NCBI RefSeq assembly: GCF_051020985.1
Contig: NC_134999.1
Coordinates: 4,898,001-4,962,000, forward strand
Origin: Nomia melanderi
Taxonomy: Eukaryota > Arthropoda > Insecta > Hymenoptera > Halictidae
DNA length: 64,000 bases
Direction of reading: 5' to 3'
Shown: positions 35,601 through 50,400 of the stretch, one piece after another
Layout: every line of letters starts with the position of its first letter
Numbering within the stretch: position 1 is the first letter of the stretch
Notes under the pieces: model-generated
Database searches by the model: none
Told to the model about the DNA's origin: nothing
What the model saw: the letters and a program-made list of their open reading frames with translations, nothing else
Made by a program: the position numbers and the translations under genes

Positions 35601-38600
35601 AAGTTTTATATAGTTTTATATAGTTTTACTCAGTTTTATATAGATTTATATGGTTTTATATAGTTTTATATAGTTTTATGTATTTTTATATAGTTATATT
35701 AGTTTTATATAGTTTTACATTGTTTTATATAGTTTTATATAGTTTTATATAGTTTTATATAGTTTCATATAGTTTTATATATTTTTATATAGTTTTATAT
35801 ATGTTTATATAGTTTTATATAGTTTTATATAGATTTATATAGTTTTATATAGTTTTATATAGTTTTATGTATTTTTATATAGTTTTATTAGTTTTATATA
35901 GTTTTGGTAGTTTTATATAGTTTTATATAGTTTTATTAGTTTTATATAGTTTTACATAGTTTTATATAGGTTTATATATTTTCATATAGTTTTATAAACT
36001 TTTATATAGTTTTATATAGTTTTATATAGTTTTACATAGCTTTATAAAGGTTTATATAGTTTTATACGGTTTTGTACAGTTTTATATAGTTTTACATAGT
36101 TTTATATAGTTTGACACAGTTTTATAATGTTTTACATAGTTTTATAAAGTTTTATTTCTTTTTATATAGTTTTATTGCTTTTATATAGTTTTACATAGTT
36201 TTATATAGGTTTATATATTTTCATATAGTTTTATAAAGTTTTACACAGTATTATATAGATTTATATTGTTTCATATAGTTTTATATAGTTTTGTCAGTTT
36301 TGTATAGGTTTATTAGTTTTTTATATTTTTACATAGTTTTATATAGGTTTGGATAGTTTTATATATGTTTATATAGTTTTATATAGTTTTATGTAGTTTT
36401 ATACCGGTTCATATAGATTTATATATTTATATAGTTTTATGTATTTTTATATAGTTTTATATAGTTCCATATTGTTTTGTATAGTTTTATATAGTTTTAT
36501 TTAGTTTTATATATTTTTATATAGTTTGATATAGTTTTATATAGTTTTATATAGTTTTATATAGTTTCATATAGTTTTATATAGTTTTATATAGTTTTAT
36601 ATAGTTTTACATAGTTTTATATAGTTTTATATAGTTTCATATTGTTTTATATAGATTTATAGATTTTTATATAGTTTTATATATTTTTATATAGTTTTAT
36701 ATATGTTTATATAGTTTTATATAGTTTTATATAGTTTTATATAGTTTTATATAGTTTTATATAGTTTTATATATAGTTTTATTAGTTTTACATATTTTTA
36801 TATAGTTTTATATAGTTTTATATTGTTTTATATAGTTTTATATAGTTTTATATAGTTTTATATAGTTTCTAATAGTTTTGTTAGTACTACATAGTTTTAA
36901 ATAGTTCTATATAGTTTTATATAGTTTTATGTAGTTTTGTATAGTTTTGTTTGTTTTGCGTAGCTTTACATAGTTTTATATAGTTTTACATAATTTTATA
37001 TAGATTTATGTAGTTTTATATAGATTTAAATGGATTTATATAGTTTTATATAGTTTTCAATAGTTTTATATAGTTTTATATAGTTTTAGTAGTTTTATAT
37101 AGTTTTGTATACTTTCATATAGTTTTATTAGTTTTACATAGTATTATATAGTTCTATATAGTTTTATGTAGCTTTATATAGTTTTGTTTGTTTTATATAG
37201 TTTTACATAGTTTTATATAGTCTTATATAGTTTTATATAGTTTTATATAGCTTTATATAGATTTATATAGTTTCATATAGTTTCATATAGTTTTATATAG
37301 TTTTATGTATTTTTATATCGTTTTATTAGTTTTAAATATTTTTACATAATTTTATATAGTTTTATATAGTTTTATATAGTTTTATAGAGTTTTAAATAGT
37401 TTTATATAGTTTTATATAGTTTTACATAGTTTTATATAGTTTTATATAGTTTTACATAGCCTTATATGGTTTTACATAGTTTTGTATACTATAATTAGTT
37501 CTATTAGTTTTATATAGTTTTATACAGTTTTATATAGTTTTATATAGTTTTGTATAGTTTCATATAGTTTTGTTTGTTTTACATAGTTTTATATGCTTCT
37601 ATATAGTTTTATATAGTTTTATGTAGTTTTATATAGTTTTGTTTGTTTTATATTGTTTCACATAGTTTTATATAGACTTATATAGCTTTATATAGTCTTA
37701 TAACGTTTTATATAGTTTTATATAGTTTTCCTTAGTTCTATGTAGATTTACATAGTTTTATATAGTTTTATATAGTTTTACATAGCTTTGAATGGTTTTA
37801 TATAGTTTAATTAGTTTTATTAGTTTTATATAGTTTTATATAGTTTAATTAGTTTTATTAGTTTTATTAGTTTTATATAGTTTTATATAGTTTTACATAG
37901 TTTTATGTAGTTTTATATAGTTTTATATAGTTTTACATAGTTTTAGATAGATTTATATAGTTTTATATAGTTTTATATAGTTTTATTAGTTCTATATAGT
38001 TTTATATAGCTTTATATGGTTTTATATAATTTTATATAGTTTAATTAGTTTTATTAGTTTTATATAGTTTTATATAGTTTTATATAGTTTTATGTAGTTT
38101 TATATAGTTTTTTATATTTTTATGTATTTTTATATAGTTTTATTAGTTTTATATAGTTTTATATAGTTTTACATAGTTTTATGTAGTTTTATATAGTTTT
38201 ATATAGTTTTACATAGTTTTATATAGTTTTATACAGTTTTATATAGTTTTATATAGTTTTATTAGTTCTATATAGTTTTACATAGCTTTATATGGTTTTA
38301 TATAATTTTATATAGTTTAATTAGTTTTATTAGTTTTATATAGTTTTATATAGTTTTATATCGTTTTATATAGTTTTATATATTTTTGTATAGTTTTATA
38401 TAGTTTTATATAGTTTTACGTATTTTTATATAGTTTTATAAGTTTTATATAGTTTCAAATAGTTTTATATAGTCTTATATAGTTTTATATAGTTTTACAT
38501 AGTTTATTATAGATTTATATAGTTTTATATAGTTTTCTATAGTTTTATATAGTTTTATATAGTTTTATATAGTTTTATATAGTTTTACATAGTTTTATAT

Positions 38601-39353
38601 AGTTTTGTATTGTTTTACATAGCCTTATATGGTTTTATATAGTTTTATATAGTTTAATTAGTTTTATTAGTTTTATATAGTTTTATACAGTTTTATATAG
38701 TTTTATGTAGTTTAATATAGTTTTATGTAGCTTTATATAGATTTATATAGTTTTATATACTTTTACATAGTTTTATATAGTTTTATTTAGTTTTATATAG
38801 TTTTATATAGTTTTATATAGTTTTATATAGTTTTATATAGTTTTATATAGTTTTATATAGTTTTATATAGTTTTATATAGTTTTATATAGTTTTATATAG
38901 TTTTATATAGTTTTATATAGTTTTATATAGTTTTATTTATTTTTATGTGTTTTTATATAGTTTTATTTTTTTATATAGTTTTACATAGTTTTATATAGAT
39001 TTATATAGTTTTATATAGTTTTAGTAGTTTTATACAGTTTTGTATAGTTTCATATAGTTTTACTAGTTTTACATAGTTTTATATAGTTCTATATAGTTTT
39101 ATATAGTTTTAGATAGTTTTATATAGTTTTACATAGCTTTATGTGGTTTTATATAGTTTTATATAGTTTAATTAGTTTTATTAGTTTTATATAGTTTTAC
39201 ATAGTGCTATATAGTTTTATATAGTTTTATATATTTTTATATAGTTTTATTAGTTTTATACAGTTTTACATCGTTTTATATAGTTTTATATAGTTTTATA
39301 TAGTTTTATATAGTTTTGTATAGATTCATATAGTTTTATTAGTTTTACATAGT
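32660..39353 (-). repeat. AT-rich 10-bp satellite array, block 3, inverted
   Basis: This is 6.7 kb of the same decamer family read as ATATAGTTTT on the plus strand, which is opposite to blocks 1 and 2. Frequent variants are GTTTTATTAG, GTTTTACATAG and GATTTATATAG. The 9-bp units that mark block 2 (here they would read TTTGTTAGT or TTTCTTAGT) are rare, so this is not simply the mirror of the DNA left of the gap. One long internal copy is visible: about 34240-34900 recurs at 36650-37340 (offset 2434-2444). No gene is seen. The array ends abruptly at 39353 against the 185-bp satellite. Confidence 0.96.
38791..38930 (-). repeat. Fourteen perfect decamers in a row
   Basis: TTTTATATAG is repeated fourteen times without a single change. 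Most of the surrounding array has a substitution every one to three units, so this run points to a very recent local expansion. Confidence 0.95.
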
Positions 39354-42300
39354 GGCTCCCCCGACCTTCCTGGCAATTCTGCCCGACGGAATCCAAGTTT
39401 TGCACTTTGGAAACCTGGAATGTATAGTCTAAGGTCAATTTCGACCAGAAGGATCCCGAACTTCCCATCGGTCAGCCGGATGTAGCCTCTGAACCTATGA
39501 GACCTCGTCCTGGAGTCCCATCACTGCTAAGTCAAATGACTACCCCCGACCTTCCTGGCAATTCTGCCCGACGGTGTCCAAGTTTTTCACTTTGGAAACC
39601 TGGTTTGTATAGTCTAAAGTCAATTTCGACCAAAAGTATCCCGACCTTCCCATCGATCAGTCGGATGTAGCCTTCGTCCCTATGAGACATCGTCCTGGAG
39701 TACCATCACTGCTAAGTCAAATGACTACCCCCGACCTTCCTGGCAATTCTGGCCGACAAAATCCAAGTTTTCCACTTTGGAAACCTGGTTTGTATAGTCT
39801 AAAGTCAATTTCGACTAAAAGTATCCCGAACTTCCCATTGGTCAGTCGGATGTAGCCTTGGAACCTATGAGACCTCGTCCTGGAGTCCCATCACTGCTAA
39901 GTCAAATGACTACCCCCGACCTTCCTGGCAATTCTGCCCGACGTAATCCTAGTTTTCCACTTTGGAAACCTGGATTGATTAGTCTAAAGTCAATTTCGAC
40001 CAAAAGTATCCCGAACTTCTCATCGGTCAGCCGGATGTAGCCTTGGTCGCTATTAGATCTCGTCCTGGAGTCCCATCACTGCTAAGTCTAATGACTACCC
40101 CCGACCTTCATGGCAATTCTGCCCGACGGAATCCAAGTTTTCCACTTTGGAAACCTGGTTTGTATAGTCTAAAGTCAATTTCGACCAACAGTATCCCGAC
40201 CTTCCCATCGATCAGTCGGATGTAGCCTTCGTCCCTATGAGACATCGTCCTGGAGTACCATCACTGCTAAGTCAAATGACTACCCCCGACCTTCCTGGCA
40301 ATTCTGGCCGACGGAATCCAAGTTTCCCACTTTGAAAACCTGGTTTGTATAGTCTAAAGTCAATTTCGACCAAAAGTATCCCGACCTTCCCATCGGTCTG
40401 CCGGATGTAGCCTTGGTACCTATGAGACCTCGCCCTGGAGTCCAATCACTGCTAAATAAAGTGGCTACCCCCGACCTTCCTGGCAATTCTGCCCGACGGA
40501 ATCCAAGTTTTCCACTTTGGCAACCTGGTTTGTATAGTCTAATGTCATTTTCGACCAAAAGTATCCAGGTCTTCCCATCTGTCAGCCGGATGTAGCCTTG
40601 GTCCGTATGAGACATCGTCCTGGAGTCCCATCACTGCTAAGTCAAATGGCTACCCCTGACCTACCTGGCAATTCTGCCCGACGGAACCCAAGTTTTCCAC
40701 TTTGGAAACCTGGATTTTATAGTCTAAAGTCAATTTCGACCAAAAGTATCCCGACCTTCCCATCGGTCAGCCGGATGTAGCCTTGGTCGCTATTAGATCT
40801 CGTCCTGGAGTCCCATTACTGCTAAGTCAAATGACTACCCCCGACCTTCATGGCAATTCTGCCCGACGGAATCCAAGTTTTCCACTTTGGAAACCTGGAT
40901 TGTATAGTCTAAAGTCTATTTCGACCAAAAGTATCCCGACCGTCCCATCGGTCAGCCGGATGTAGCCTTGGTCCGTATGAGACATCGTCCTGAAGTCCCA
41001 TCACTGCTAAGTCAAATGGCTACCCCCGACCTGCCTGGCAATTCTGGCCGACGGAATCCAATTTTCCCATTTTGGCAACCTGGTATGTACGGTCTAATGT
41101 AATTTTCGACCAAAAGTATACCGACCTTCCCATCGGTCAGCCGGATGTAGCCTCCGTCCCTATGAGACATCGTCCTGGAGTCCCATCACTGCTAAGTCAA
41201 ATGGATACCCCCGACCTTCCTGGCAATTCTGCGCGACGGAATCCAAGTTTTCCACTTTGGCAACCTGGTTTGTATAGTCTAATGTCATTTTCGACCAAAA
41301 GTATCCAGGTCTTCCCATCTGTCAGCCGGATGTAGCCTTGGTCCGTATGAGACATCGTCCTGGAGTCCCATCACTGCTAAGTCAAATGGCTACCCCCGAC
41401 CTACCTGGACATCCTGCCCGACGGAATCCAAGTTTTCCACTTCGGAAACCTGGATTTTAGAGTCTAAAGTCAATTTCGACCAAAAGTATCCCGACCTTCA
41501 CATCGGTCAGCCGGATGTAGCCTTGGTCCCTATGGGACCTCGTCCTGGAGTCCTATCACTGCTAAGTCAAATGGCTTCCCCCGACCTTCCTGGCAATTCT
41601 GCCCGACGGAGTCCAAGTTTTCCACTTTGGAAACCTGGAATGTATAGTCTAAGGTCAATTTCGACCAAAAGTATCCCGACCCTCCCATCGGTCAGCCGGA
41701 TGTAGCCTCGGTCCCTATGAGACCTCTCCCTGGTGTCCAATCACTGCTAAGTCAAATGGCTACCCACTACCTACCTGGCAATTCTGCCCGACGGAATCCA
41801 AGTTTTGCACTTTGGAAACCTGGATTGTATAGTCTAAAGTCAATTTCGACCAAGAGTATCCCGACCTTCCCATCGGTCAGCCGGTTGTAGCCTTGGTCCC
41901 TATGAGACCTCGTCCTGGAGTCCAATCACCGCTAAATAAAATGGCTACCCCCGACCTCCATGGCAATTCTGACCGACGGAATCCAAGTTTTCCACTTTGG
42001 AAACCTGGAATGTATAGTCTAAGGTCAATTTCGACCAAAAGTATCCCCACCCTCCCATCGGTCAGCCGGATGTAGCCTTGGTCCGTATGTGACCTCTCCC
42101 TGGTGTCCAATCACTGCTAAGTCATATGGCTTCCCCCGACCTTCCTGGCAATTCTGGCCTACGGAATCCAAGTTTTCCACTTTGGAAACCTGGATTGTAT
42201 AGTCTAAAGTCAATTTCGACCAAAAGTATCCCGACCTTCCCATCGGTCAGCCGGATGTAGCCTTCGTCCCTATGAGACATCGTCCTGGAGCCCCATCACT

Positions 42301-45300
42301 GCTAAGTCAAATGGCTACCCCCGACCTTTCTGGCAATTCTGCCCGACGGAGACCAAGTTTTCCACTTTGGAAACCTGGGATGAATAGTCTAAAGTCAATT
42401 TCGACCAAAAGTATCCCGAACTTCCCATCGGTCAGCTGGATGTAGCCTTGGTCCCTATGAGACCTCGTCCTGGAGTCCCATCACTGCTAAGTCAAATGGC
42501 TTCCCCCGACCTTCCTGGCAATTCTGGCCGACGGAATCCAAGTTTCACACTTTGGAAACATGGTTTGTATAGTCTAAAGTCAATTTCGACCAAAAGTATC
42601 CCCACCCTCCCATCGGTCAGCCGGATGTAGCCTTGGTCCCTATGTGACCTCTCCCTGGTGTCCAATCACTGCTAAGTCATATGGCTTCCCCCGACCTTCC
42701 TGGCAATTCTGGCCGACGGAATCCAAGTTTTCCACTTTGGAAACCTGGATTGTTTAGTCTAAAGTCAATTTCGACCAAAAGTATCCCGACCTTCCCATCG
42801 GTCAGCAGGATGTAGCCTTCGTCCCTATGAGACATCGTACTGGAGTCCCATCACTGCTAAGTCAAATGGCTACTCCCACCTTACTGGCAATTCTGCCCGA
42901 CGGCATCCAAGTTTTGCACTTTGGAAACCTGGATTGTATAGTCTAAAGTCAATTTCGACCAAAAGTATCCCGAACATCCCATCGGTCAGCCGGATGTAGC
43001 CTTGGAACCTATGAGACCTCGTCCTGGATTCCCATCACTGCTAAGTCAAATGACTACCCCCGACCTTCCTGGCAATTCTGCCCGACGGAGTCCAAGATTT
43101 CCACTTTGGAAACCTGGTTTGTATAGTCTACAGTTAATTTCGACCAAAAGTATCCCGACCTTCCCATCGGTCAGCCGGATGTAGCCTTCGTCCCCATGAG
43201 ACATCGTCCTGGAGTCCCATCACAGCTAAGTCAAATGGCTCCCCCGACCTTCCTGGCAATTCCGGCCGACGGAATCCAAGTATCACACTTTAGAAACATG
43301 GTTTGTATAGCCTAAAGTCAATTTCGACCAAAAGTATCCAGACCCTCCCATCGGTCAGCCGGATGTAGCCTTGGTCCCTATGTGACCTCTCCATGGTGTC
43401 CAATCACTGCTAAGTAAAATGGCTTCCCCCGACCTTCCTGGCAATTCTGGCCAACGGAATCCAAGTTTTGCACTTTGGAAACCTGGATTGTATAGTCTAT
43501 AGTCAATTTCGACCAAAAGTATCCCGACCTTCCCATCGGTTAGCCGGATGTAGCCTTGGAACCTATGAGACCTCCTCCTGGAGTCCCATCACTGCTAAGT
43601 CAAATGACTACCTCCGACCTTCCTGGCAATTCTGCCCCGACGGAATGCAAGTTTTGCACTTTGGAAACCTGGATTGTATAGTCTAAAGTCAATTTCGAGC
43701 AAAAGTATCCCGACCCTCCCATCGGTCAGCCGGATGTAGCCTTGCTCCCTATGAGACCTCTCCCTGTTGTCCAATCACTGCTAAGTCAAATGGATTCCCC
43801 CGACCTTCCTGGCAATTCTGGCCGACGGAATCCAAGTTTTCCACTTTGGAAACCTGGATTATATAGTCTAAAGTCAATTTCGACCAAAAGTATCCCGACC
43901 TTCCCATCGGTCAGCCGGATGTAGCCTCCGTCCCTATGAGACATCGTCCTGGAGTCCCATCACTGCTAAGTCAAATGGATACCCCCGACCTTCCCGGCAA
44001 TTCCGGCCGACGGAATCCAAGTTTTCCACTTTGGAAACCTGGTTTGTATTGTCTAAAGTCAATTTCGACCAAAAGTATCCCGACCCTCCCATCAGTCAGC
44101 CGGATGTAGCCTTGACCCCTGTGAGACCTCTCCCTGGTGTCCAATCACTGCTAAGTCAAATGGCTTCCCCCGACCTTCCTGGCAATTCTGGCCGACGGAA
44201 TCCAAGTCTTCCACTTTGGAAACCTGGATTGTATAGTCTAAAGTCAATTTCGACCAAAAGTATCCCGACCTTCCCATCGGTCAGCCGGATGTAGCCTTGG
44301 CCCCTATGAGACCTCGCCCTGTTGTCCAATCACTGCTAAGTCAAATGGCTACCCCCGACCTTCCTGGCAATTCTGGCCGACGGAATCCAAGGTTTCCACT
44401 TTGGCAACCTGGTTTGTATAGTCTAAAGTCAATTTCGACCAAAAGTATCCGGTAATTCCCATCGGTCAGCCGGATGTAGCCTTGGAACCTATGAGACCTC
44501 GTCCTGGAGACCCATTACTGCTAAGTCAAATGGCTACCCCCGATCTACCTGGCAATTCTTCCCGACGGAATCCAAGTTTTTCACTTTGGAAACCTGGATT
44601 GTATAGTCTAAAGTCAAATTCGACCAAAAGTATCCCGACCTTCCCATCGGTCAGCCGGATGTAGCCTTGGTCCCTATGAGAACTCGTCCTGGAGTCCCAT
44701 CACAGCTAAGTCAAATGGCTGCCCCGAGCTTCCTCGCAATTCCGGCCGACGGAATGCAAGTTTTGCACCTTGGAAACATGGATTGTATAGTCTAAAGTCA
44801 ATTTCGACCAAAAGTATCTCGACCTTCCCATCGGTCAGCCGGATGTAGCCTTGGTCCCTATGAGATCTCGTCCTGGAGTCCCATCACAGCTAAGTCAAAT
44901 GGCTCCCCCGAGCTTCCTCGCAATTCTGGCCGACGGAATCCAAGTTTTCCACTTTGGCAACCTGGTTTGTATTGTCTAAAGTCAAATTCGACCAAAAGTA
45001 TCCCGACCTTCCCATCGGTCAGCCGGATATAGCCTTGGTCCCTATGAGATATCGTCCTGGAGTCCCATCACTGCTAAGTCAAATGACTACCCCCGACCTT
45101 CCTGACAATTCTGCCCGGACGGAATGCAAGTTTTGCACTTTGGAAACCTGGATTGTATAGTCTAAAGTCAATTTCGACCAAAAGTATCCCGACCTTCCCA
45201 TCGGTCAGCCGGATGTAGCCTTGGTCCCTATGAGACCTAGTCCTGGAGTCCCATCACAGCTAAGTCAAATGGCTCCCCAGATCTTCCTGGGCATTCTGGC

Positions 45301-46929
45301 CGACGGAAACCAATTTTTCCACTTTGGAAACCTGGTTTGTATAGTCTAAAGTAAATTTCGACCAAAAGTATCCCGACCTTCCCATCGGTCAGCCGGATGT
45401 AGCCTTGGTCCCTATGAGACCTAGTCCTGGAGTCCCATCACAGCTAAGTCAAATGGCTCCCCCAACCTTCCTGGCAATTCCGCCCGACGGAATCCAAGTT
45501 TTGCTATTTGGAAACCTGGATTGTATAGTCTAAAGTCAATTTCGACCAAAAGTATCCCGACCTTCCCATCTGTCAGCCGGATGTAGCCTTCGTCCCTATG
45601 AGACATCGTCCTGGAGTCACATCACTGCTAAGACAAATGGATACCCCCGACCTCCCTGGCAATTCTGCAGGACGGAATGCAAGTTTTGCACTTTGGAAAC
45701 CTGGATTGTATAGTCTAAAGTCAATTTCGGCCAAAAGTATCCCGAACTTCCCACGGGTCAGCCGGATGTAGGGTTCGTCCCTATGAGACATCGTCCTGGA
45801 GTCACATCACTGCTAAGTCAAATGGCTACCCCCGACCTTCCTGGCAATTCTGCCCGACGGAATCCAAGTTTTGCACTTTGGAAACCTGGATTGTATTGTC
45901 TAAAGTCAATTTCGACCAAAAGCATCCCGACCTTCCCATCGGTCAGCCGGATGTAGCCTTGGAACATATGAGACCTCGTCCTGGAGTCCTATCACTGCAA
46001 AGTTAAATGACTACCCCCGACCTTCCTGGCAATTCTGCCCCGACGGAATACAAGTTTTCCACTTTGGAAACCTGGATTGTATAGTCTAAAGTCAATTTCG
46101 ACCAAAAGTATCCCGACCCTCCCATCGGTCAGCCGGATGTAGCCTTGGTCCCTGTGAGACCTCTCCCTGGTGTCCAATCACTGCTAAGTCGAATGACTAC
46201 CCCGACCTTCCTGGCAATTCCGGCCGACGAAATCCAAGTTTTGCACCTTGGGAACATGGATTGTATAGTCTAAAGTCAATTTCGACCAAAAGTATCCTGA
46301 CCTTCCCATCGGTCAGCCGGATGTAGCCTTGGTCCCTATGAGATCTCGTCCTGGAGTCCCATCACAGCTAAGTCAAATGGCTCCCCCGAGCTTCCTCGCA
46401 ATTCTGGCCGACGGAATCCAAGTTTTCCACTTTGGCAACCTGGTTTGTATAGTCTAAAGTCATATTCGACCAAAAGTATCCCGACCTTCCCATCGGTCAG
46501 CCGGATGTAGCCTTGGTCCCTATGAGATATCGTCCTGGAGTCCCATCACTGCTAAGTCAAATGACTACCCCCGATCTTCATGGCAATTCTGCCCGACGGA
46601 ATCCAAGTTTTCCTCTTTGGAAACCTGGTTTGTATAGTCTCAAGTCAATTTCGACCAAAAGTATCCCGACCTTCCCATCGGTCTGCCGGATGTAGTCTTG
46701 GTCCCTATGAGATCTCGTCCTGGAGTCCCATCCCTGCAAAGTCAAATGACTACACCCGACCTACCTGGCAATTCTGCCCGACGGAATCCAAGTTTTGCAC
46801 TTTGGCAACCTGGTTTTGTATAGTCTAAAGCCATTTCCGACCAAAAGTATCCAGACCTTCCCATCGGTCAGGCGGATGTAGCCTTGGTCCCTATGAGATC
46901 TCGTCCTGGAGTGCCATCACTGCTAAGTC

Positions 46930-47486
46930 AAATGCCTACACCCGACCTTCCTGGCAATTCTGCCCGACGGAATCCAAGTTGTGCCCTTTGGAAACCTGTA
47001 TTGTATAGTCTAAGGTCAATTTCGACCAAAAGTATCCCGACCTTCCCATCGGTCAGCCGGATGTTGCCTTGGCCCCTATGAGACCTCTCCCTGGTGTCCA
47101 ATCACTGCTAAGCCAAATGGCTTCCCCCGACCTTCCTGGCATTTCTGCCCGACGGAGTCCCAGTTTTCCACTTTGGAAACCTGGTTTGTATAGTCTAAAG
47201 TCATTTTCGACCAAAAGTATCCAGATCTTCCCATCGGTCAGCCGGATGTAGCCTTGGTCCCTATGAGTCCTCGCCCTGGTGTCCAATCACTGCTAAGTCA
47301 AATGGCTACCCCCGACGTTCCTGGCAATTCTGCCCGACGGAGTCCAAGTTTTCCACTTTGGAAACCTGGATTGTATAGTCTAAGGTCAATGTCGACCAAA
47401 AGTATTCCGAACTTCCCATCGGTCAGCTGGATGTAGCCTTGGAACCTGAGACTTCGTCCTGGAGTCCCAGCACTGCTAAGTCAAAT
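46930..47486 (+). repeat. Three-monomer block recurring at 53028-53585
   Basis: Distinctive variants GTTGTGCCCTTTGG, GGATGTTGCC and CCTATGAGTCCTCGCCC appear in the same order here and 6099 bp further on. A neighbouring block, about 47455-47700 (with TCCTCAGAATTCTG and TCGGCCAAATG), recurs at 48935-49180, offset 1479, which is eight monomers less one base. These are long-range copies within the 185-bp array. Confidence 0.85.
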
Positions 47487-50400
47487 CACTACCCCCGACC
47501 TTCCTCAGAATTCTGCCCGACGGAATACAAGTTTTGCACTTTGGAAACCTGGATTGTATGGTCTAAAGTCTATTTCGGCCAAATGTATCCCGACCTTCCC
47601 ATCGGTCAGCAGGATGTAGACTTGGTCCCTATGAGACCTCGCCCTGGAGTCCCATCACAGCTAAGTCAAATGGCTCCCCCGACCTTCCTGGCAATTCCGG
47701 TCGACGGAATCAAAGTTTTCCACTTTGGAAACCTAGTTTGTATAGTCTAAAGTCAATTTCGACCAAAAGTAACCCGACCTTCCCATCGGTCAGCCGGATG
47801 TAGCCTTGCTCCCTATGAGACCTCTCCCTGGTGTCCAATCACTTCTAAGGCAAATGGCTTCCCCCGAACTACCTGGCAATTCTGGCCGACGGATTCCAAG
47901 TTTTGCACTTTGGCAACCTGGTTTTGTATAGTCTAAAGCCATTTCCGACCAAAAGTATCCAGACCTTCCCATCGGTCAGGCGGATGTAGCCTTGGTCCCT
48001 ATGAGATCTCGTCCTGGAGTCCCATCACTGCTAAGTCAAATGGGTACCCCCGACCTTTCTGGCAATTCTGGCCGACGGAATCCAAGTTTTCCACGTTGGC
48101 GATCTGGTTTGTATAGTCTAAAGTCATTTTCGACCAAAAGTATCCAGACCTTCCCATCTATCAGCCGGATGTAGCCTTGGTCCCTGTGAGACCCCCCCTG
48201 GTGTCCAATCACCGCTAAGTCAAATAGCTTCCCCCGACCTTCCTGGCAATTTTGTCCGACGGAATCCAAGTTTTCCACTTTGGAAACCTGGATTGTATAG
48301 TCTAAAGTCATTTTCGTCCAAAAGTATACCGACCCACCCATCGGTCAGCCGGATGTAGCCTTGGTCCCTATGAGCCCTCTCCCTGGAGTCCAATCACTGC
48401 TAAGTCAAATGGCTTCCCCCGACCTTCCTGGCAATTCTGGCCGACGGAATCCAAGTTTTCCACTTTGGAAACCCGGATTGTATAGTCTGAAGACAATTTC
48501 GATTAAAAGTATCCCGAACTTCCCATTGGTCAGTCGGATGTAGCCTTGGAACCTATGAGACCTCGTCCTGGAGTCCCATCACTGCTAAGTCAAATAACTA
48601 CACCCAACCTTCCTGGCAATTCTGCCCGACGGTGTCCAAGTTTTTCACTTTAGAAACCGGGTTTGTATAGTCTAAAGTCAATTTCGACCAAAAGTATACC
48701 GACCTTCCCATCGGTCAGCCGGATGTAGCCGTCGTCCCTATGAGACATCGTCCTGGAGTCCAATCACTGCTAAGTCAAATGCCTACACCCGACCTTCCTG
48801 GCAATTCTGCCCGACGGAATCCAAGTTGTGCCCTTTGGAAACCTGTATTGTATAGTCTAAGGTCAATTTCGACCAATAGTATCCCGACCTTCCCATCGGT
48901 CAGCTGGATGTAGCCTTGGGCGCTATTAGACCTCGTCCTTGAGTCCCAGCACTGCTAAGTCAAATCACTACCCCCGACCTTCCTCAGAATTCTGCCCGAC
49001 GGAATACAAGTTTTGCACTTTGGAAACCTGGATTGTATGGTCTAAAGTCTATTTCGGCCAAATGTATCCCGACCTTCCCATCGGTCAGCAGGATGTAGAC
49101 TTGGTCCCTATGAGACCTCGCCCTGGAGTCCCATCACAGCTAAGTCAAATGGCTCCCCCGACCTTCCTGACAATTCCGGCCGACAGAATGCAAGTTTTCC
49201 ACTTTGGCAACCTGGTTTGTATAGTCTAAAGTCATTTTCGACCAAAAGTATCCCGATCTTCCCATCGGTCAGCTGGATGTAGCCTTGGGCGCTATTAGAC
49301 CTCGTCCTTGAGTCCCATCACTGCTATGTCAAATGGCTACCCCCGACCTTCCTGGCAATTCTGCCCGACGGAATCCAAGTTTTGCACTTTGGAAACCTGG
49401 ATTGTATAGTCTAAAGTCAATTTCGACCAATAGTATCCCGACCTTCCCATCGGTCAGCCGGATGTAGCCTTGGTCCCTATGAGACCTCGTCCTGGAGTCC
49501 CATCACAGCTAAGTCAAATGGCTTCCCCGACCTTCCTCGCAATTCCGGCCGACGGAATCCAAGTTTTCCACTTTGAAAACCTGGTTTGTATAGTCTAAAG
49601 TCATTTTCGACCAAAAGTATCCAGACCTTCCCGTCGGTCAGCCGGATGTAGCCTTGGTCCCTATGAGACCTCGTCCTGGGGTCCCATCACAGCTAAGTCA
49701 AATGGCTCCCCCGACCTTCCTCGCAATTCCGGCCGACGGAATCCAAGTTTTGCTCTTTGGAAACCTGGACTGTATAGTCTAAAGTCTGTTTCGACCAAAA
49801 GTATCCGGACCTTCCCATCGGTCAGCCGGATGTAGCCTTCGTCCCTATAAGACATCGTCCTGGAGTCCCATCACTGCTAAGTCAAATGGCTACCCACGAC
49901 CTTCCTGGCAATTCTGCCCGACGGAATCCAAGTTTTGCACTTTGGAAACCTGGATTGTATAGTCTAAAGTCAATTTCGACCAATAGTATCCAGAACTTCC
50001 CATGGGTCAGCCGGATGTAGCCTTCGTCCCTATGAGACATCGCCCTGGAGTCCCATCACTGCTAAGTCAAATGGCTACCCCCGACGTTCCTGGCTACTCT
50101 GCCCGACGGAATCCAAGTTTTCCACATTGAAAACCTGATTTCTATAGTCTAAAGTCAATTTCGACCAAAAGTATTCCGACCTTCCCATCGGTCAGTCGGA
50201 TGTAGCCTTGGTCCCTATGAAACCTCTCCCTGGTGTCCAATCACCTCTAAGTCAAATGACTACCCCCGTCCTTCCTGGCAACTCTGCCCGACGGAATCCA
50301 AGTTTTCCACATTGAAAACCTGATTTCTATAGTCTAAAGTCAATTTCGACCAAAAGTATCCCGACATTCCCATCGGTCAGCCGGATGTAGCCTTCGTCCC

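Noticed and set aside
32540..39353. Perfect palindrome around the gap
   Set aside because: Orientation is inverted, but the order of variant units right of the gap is not the mirror of the order on the left, so it is not a recent foldback copy.
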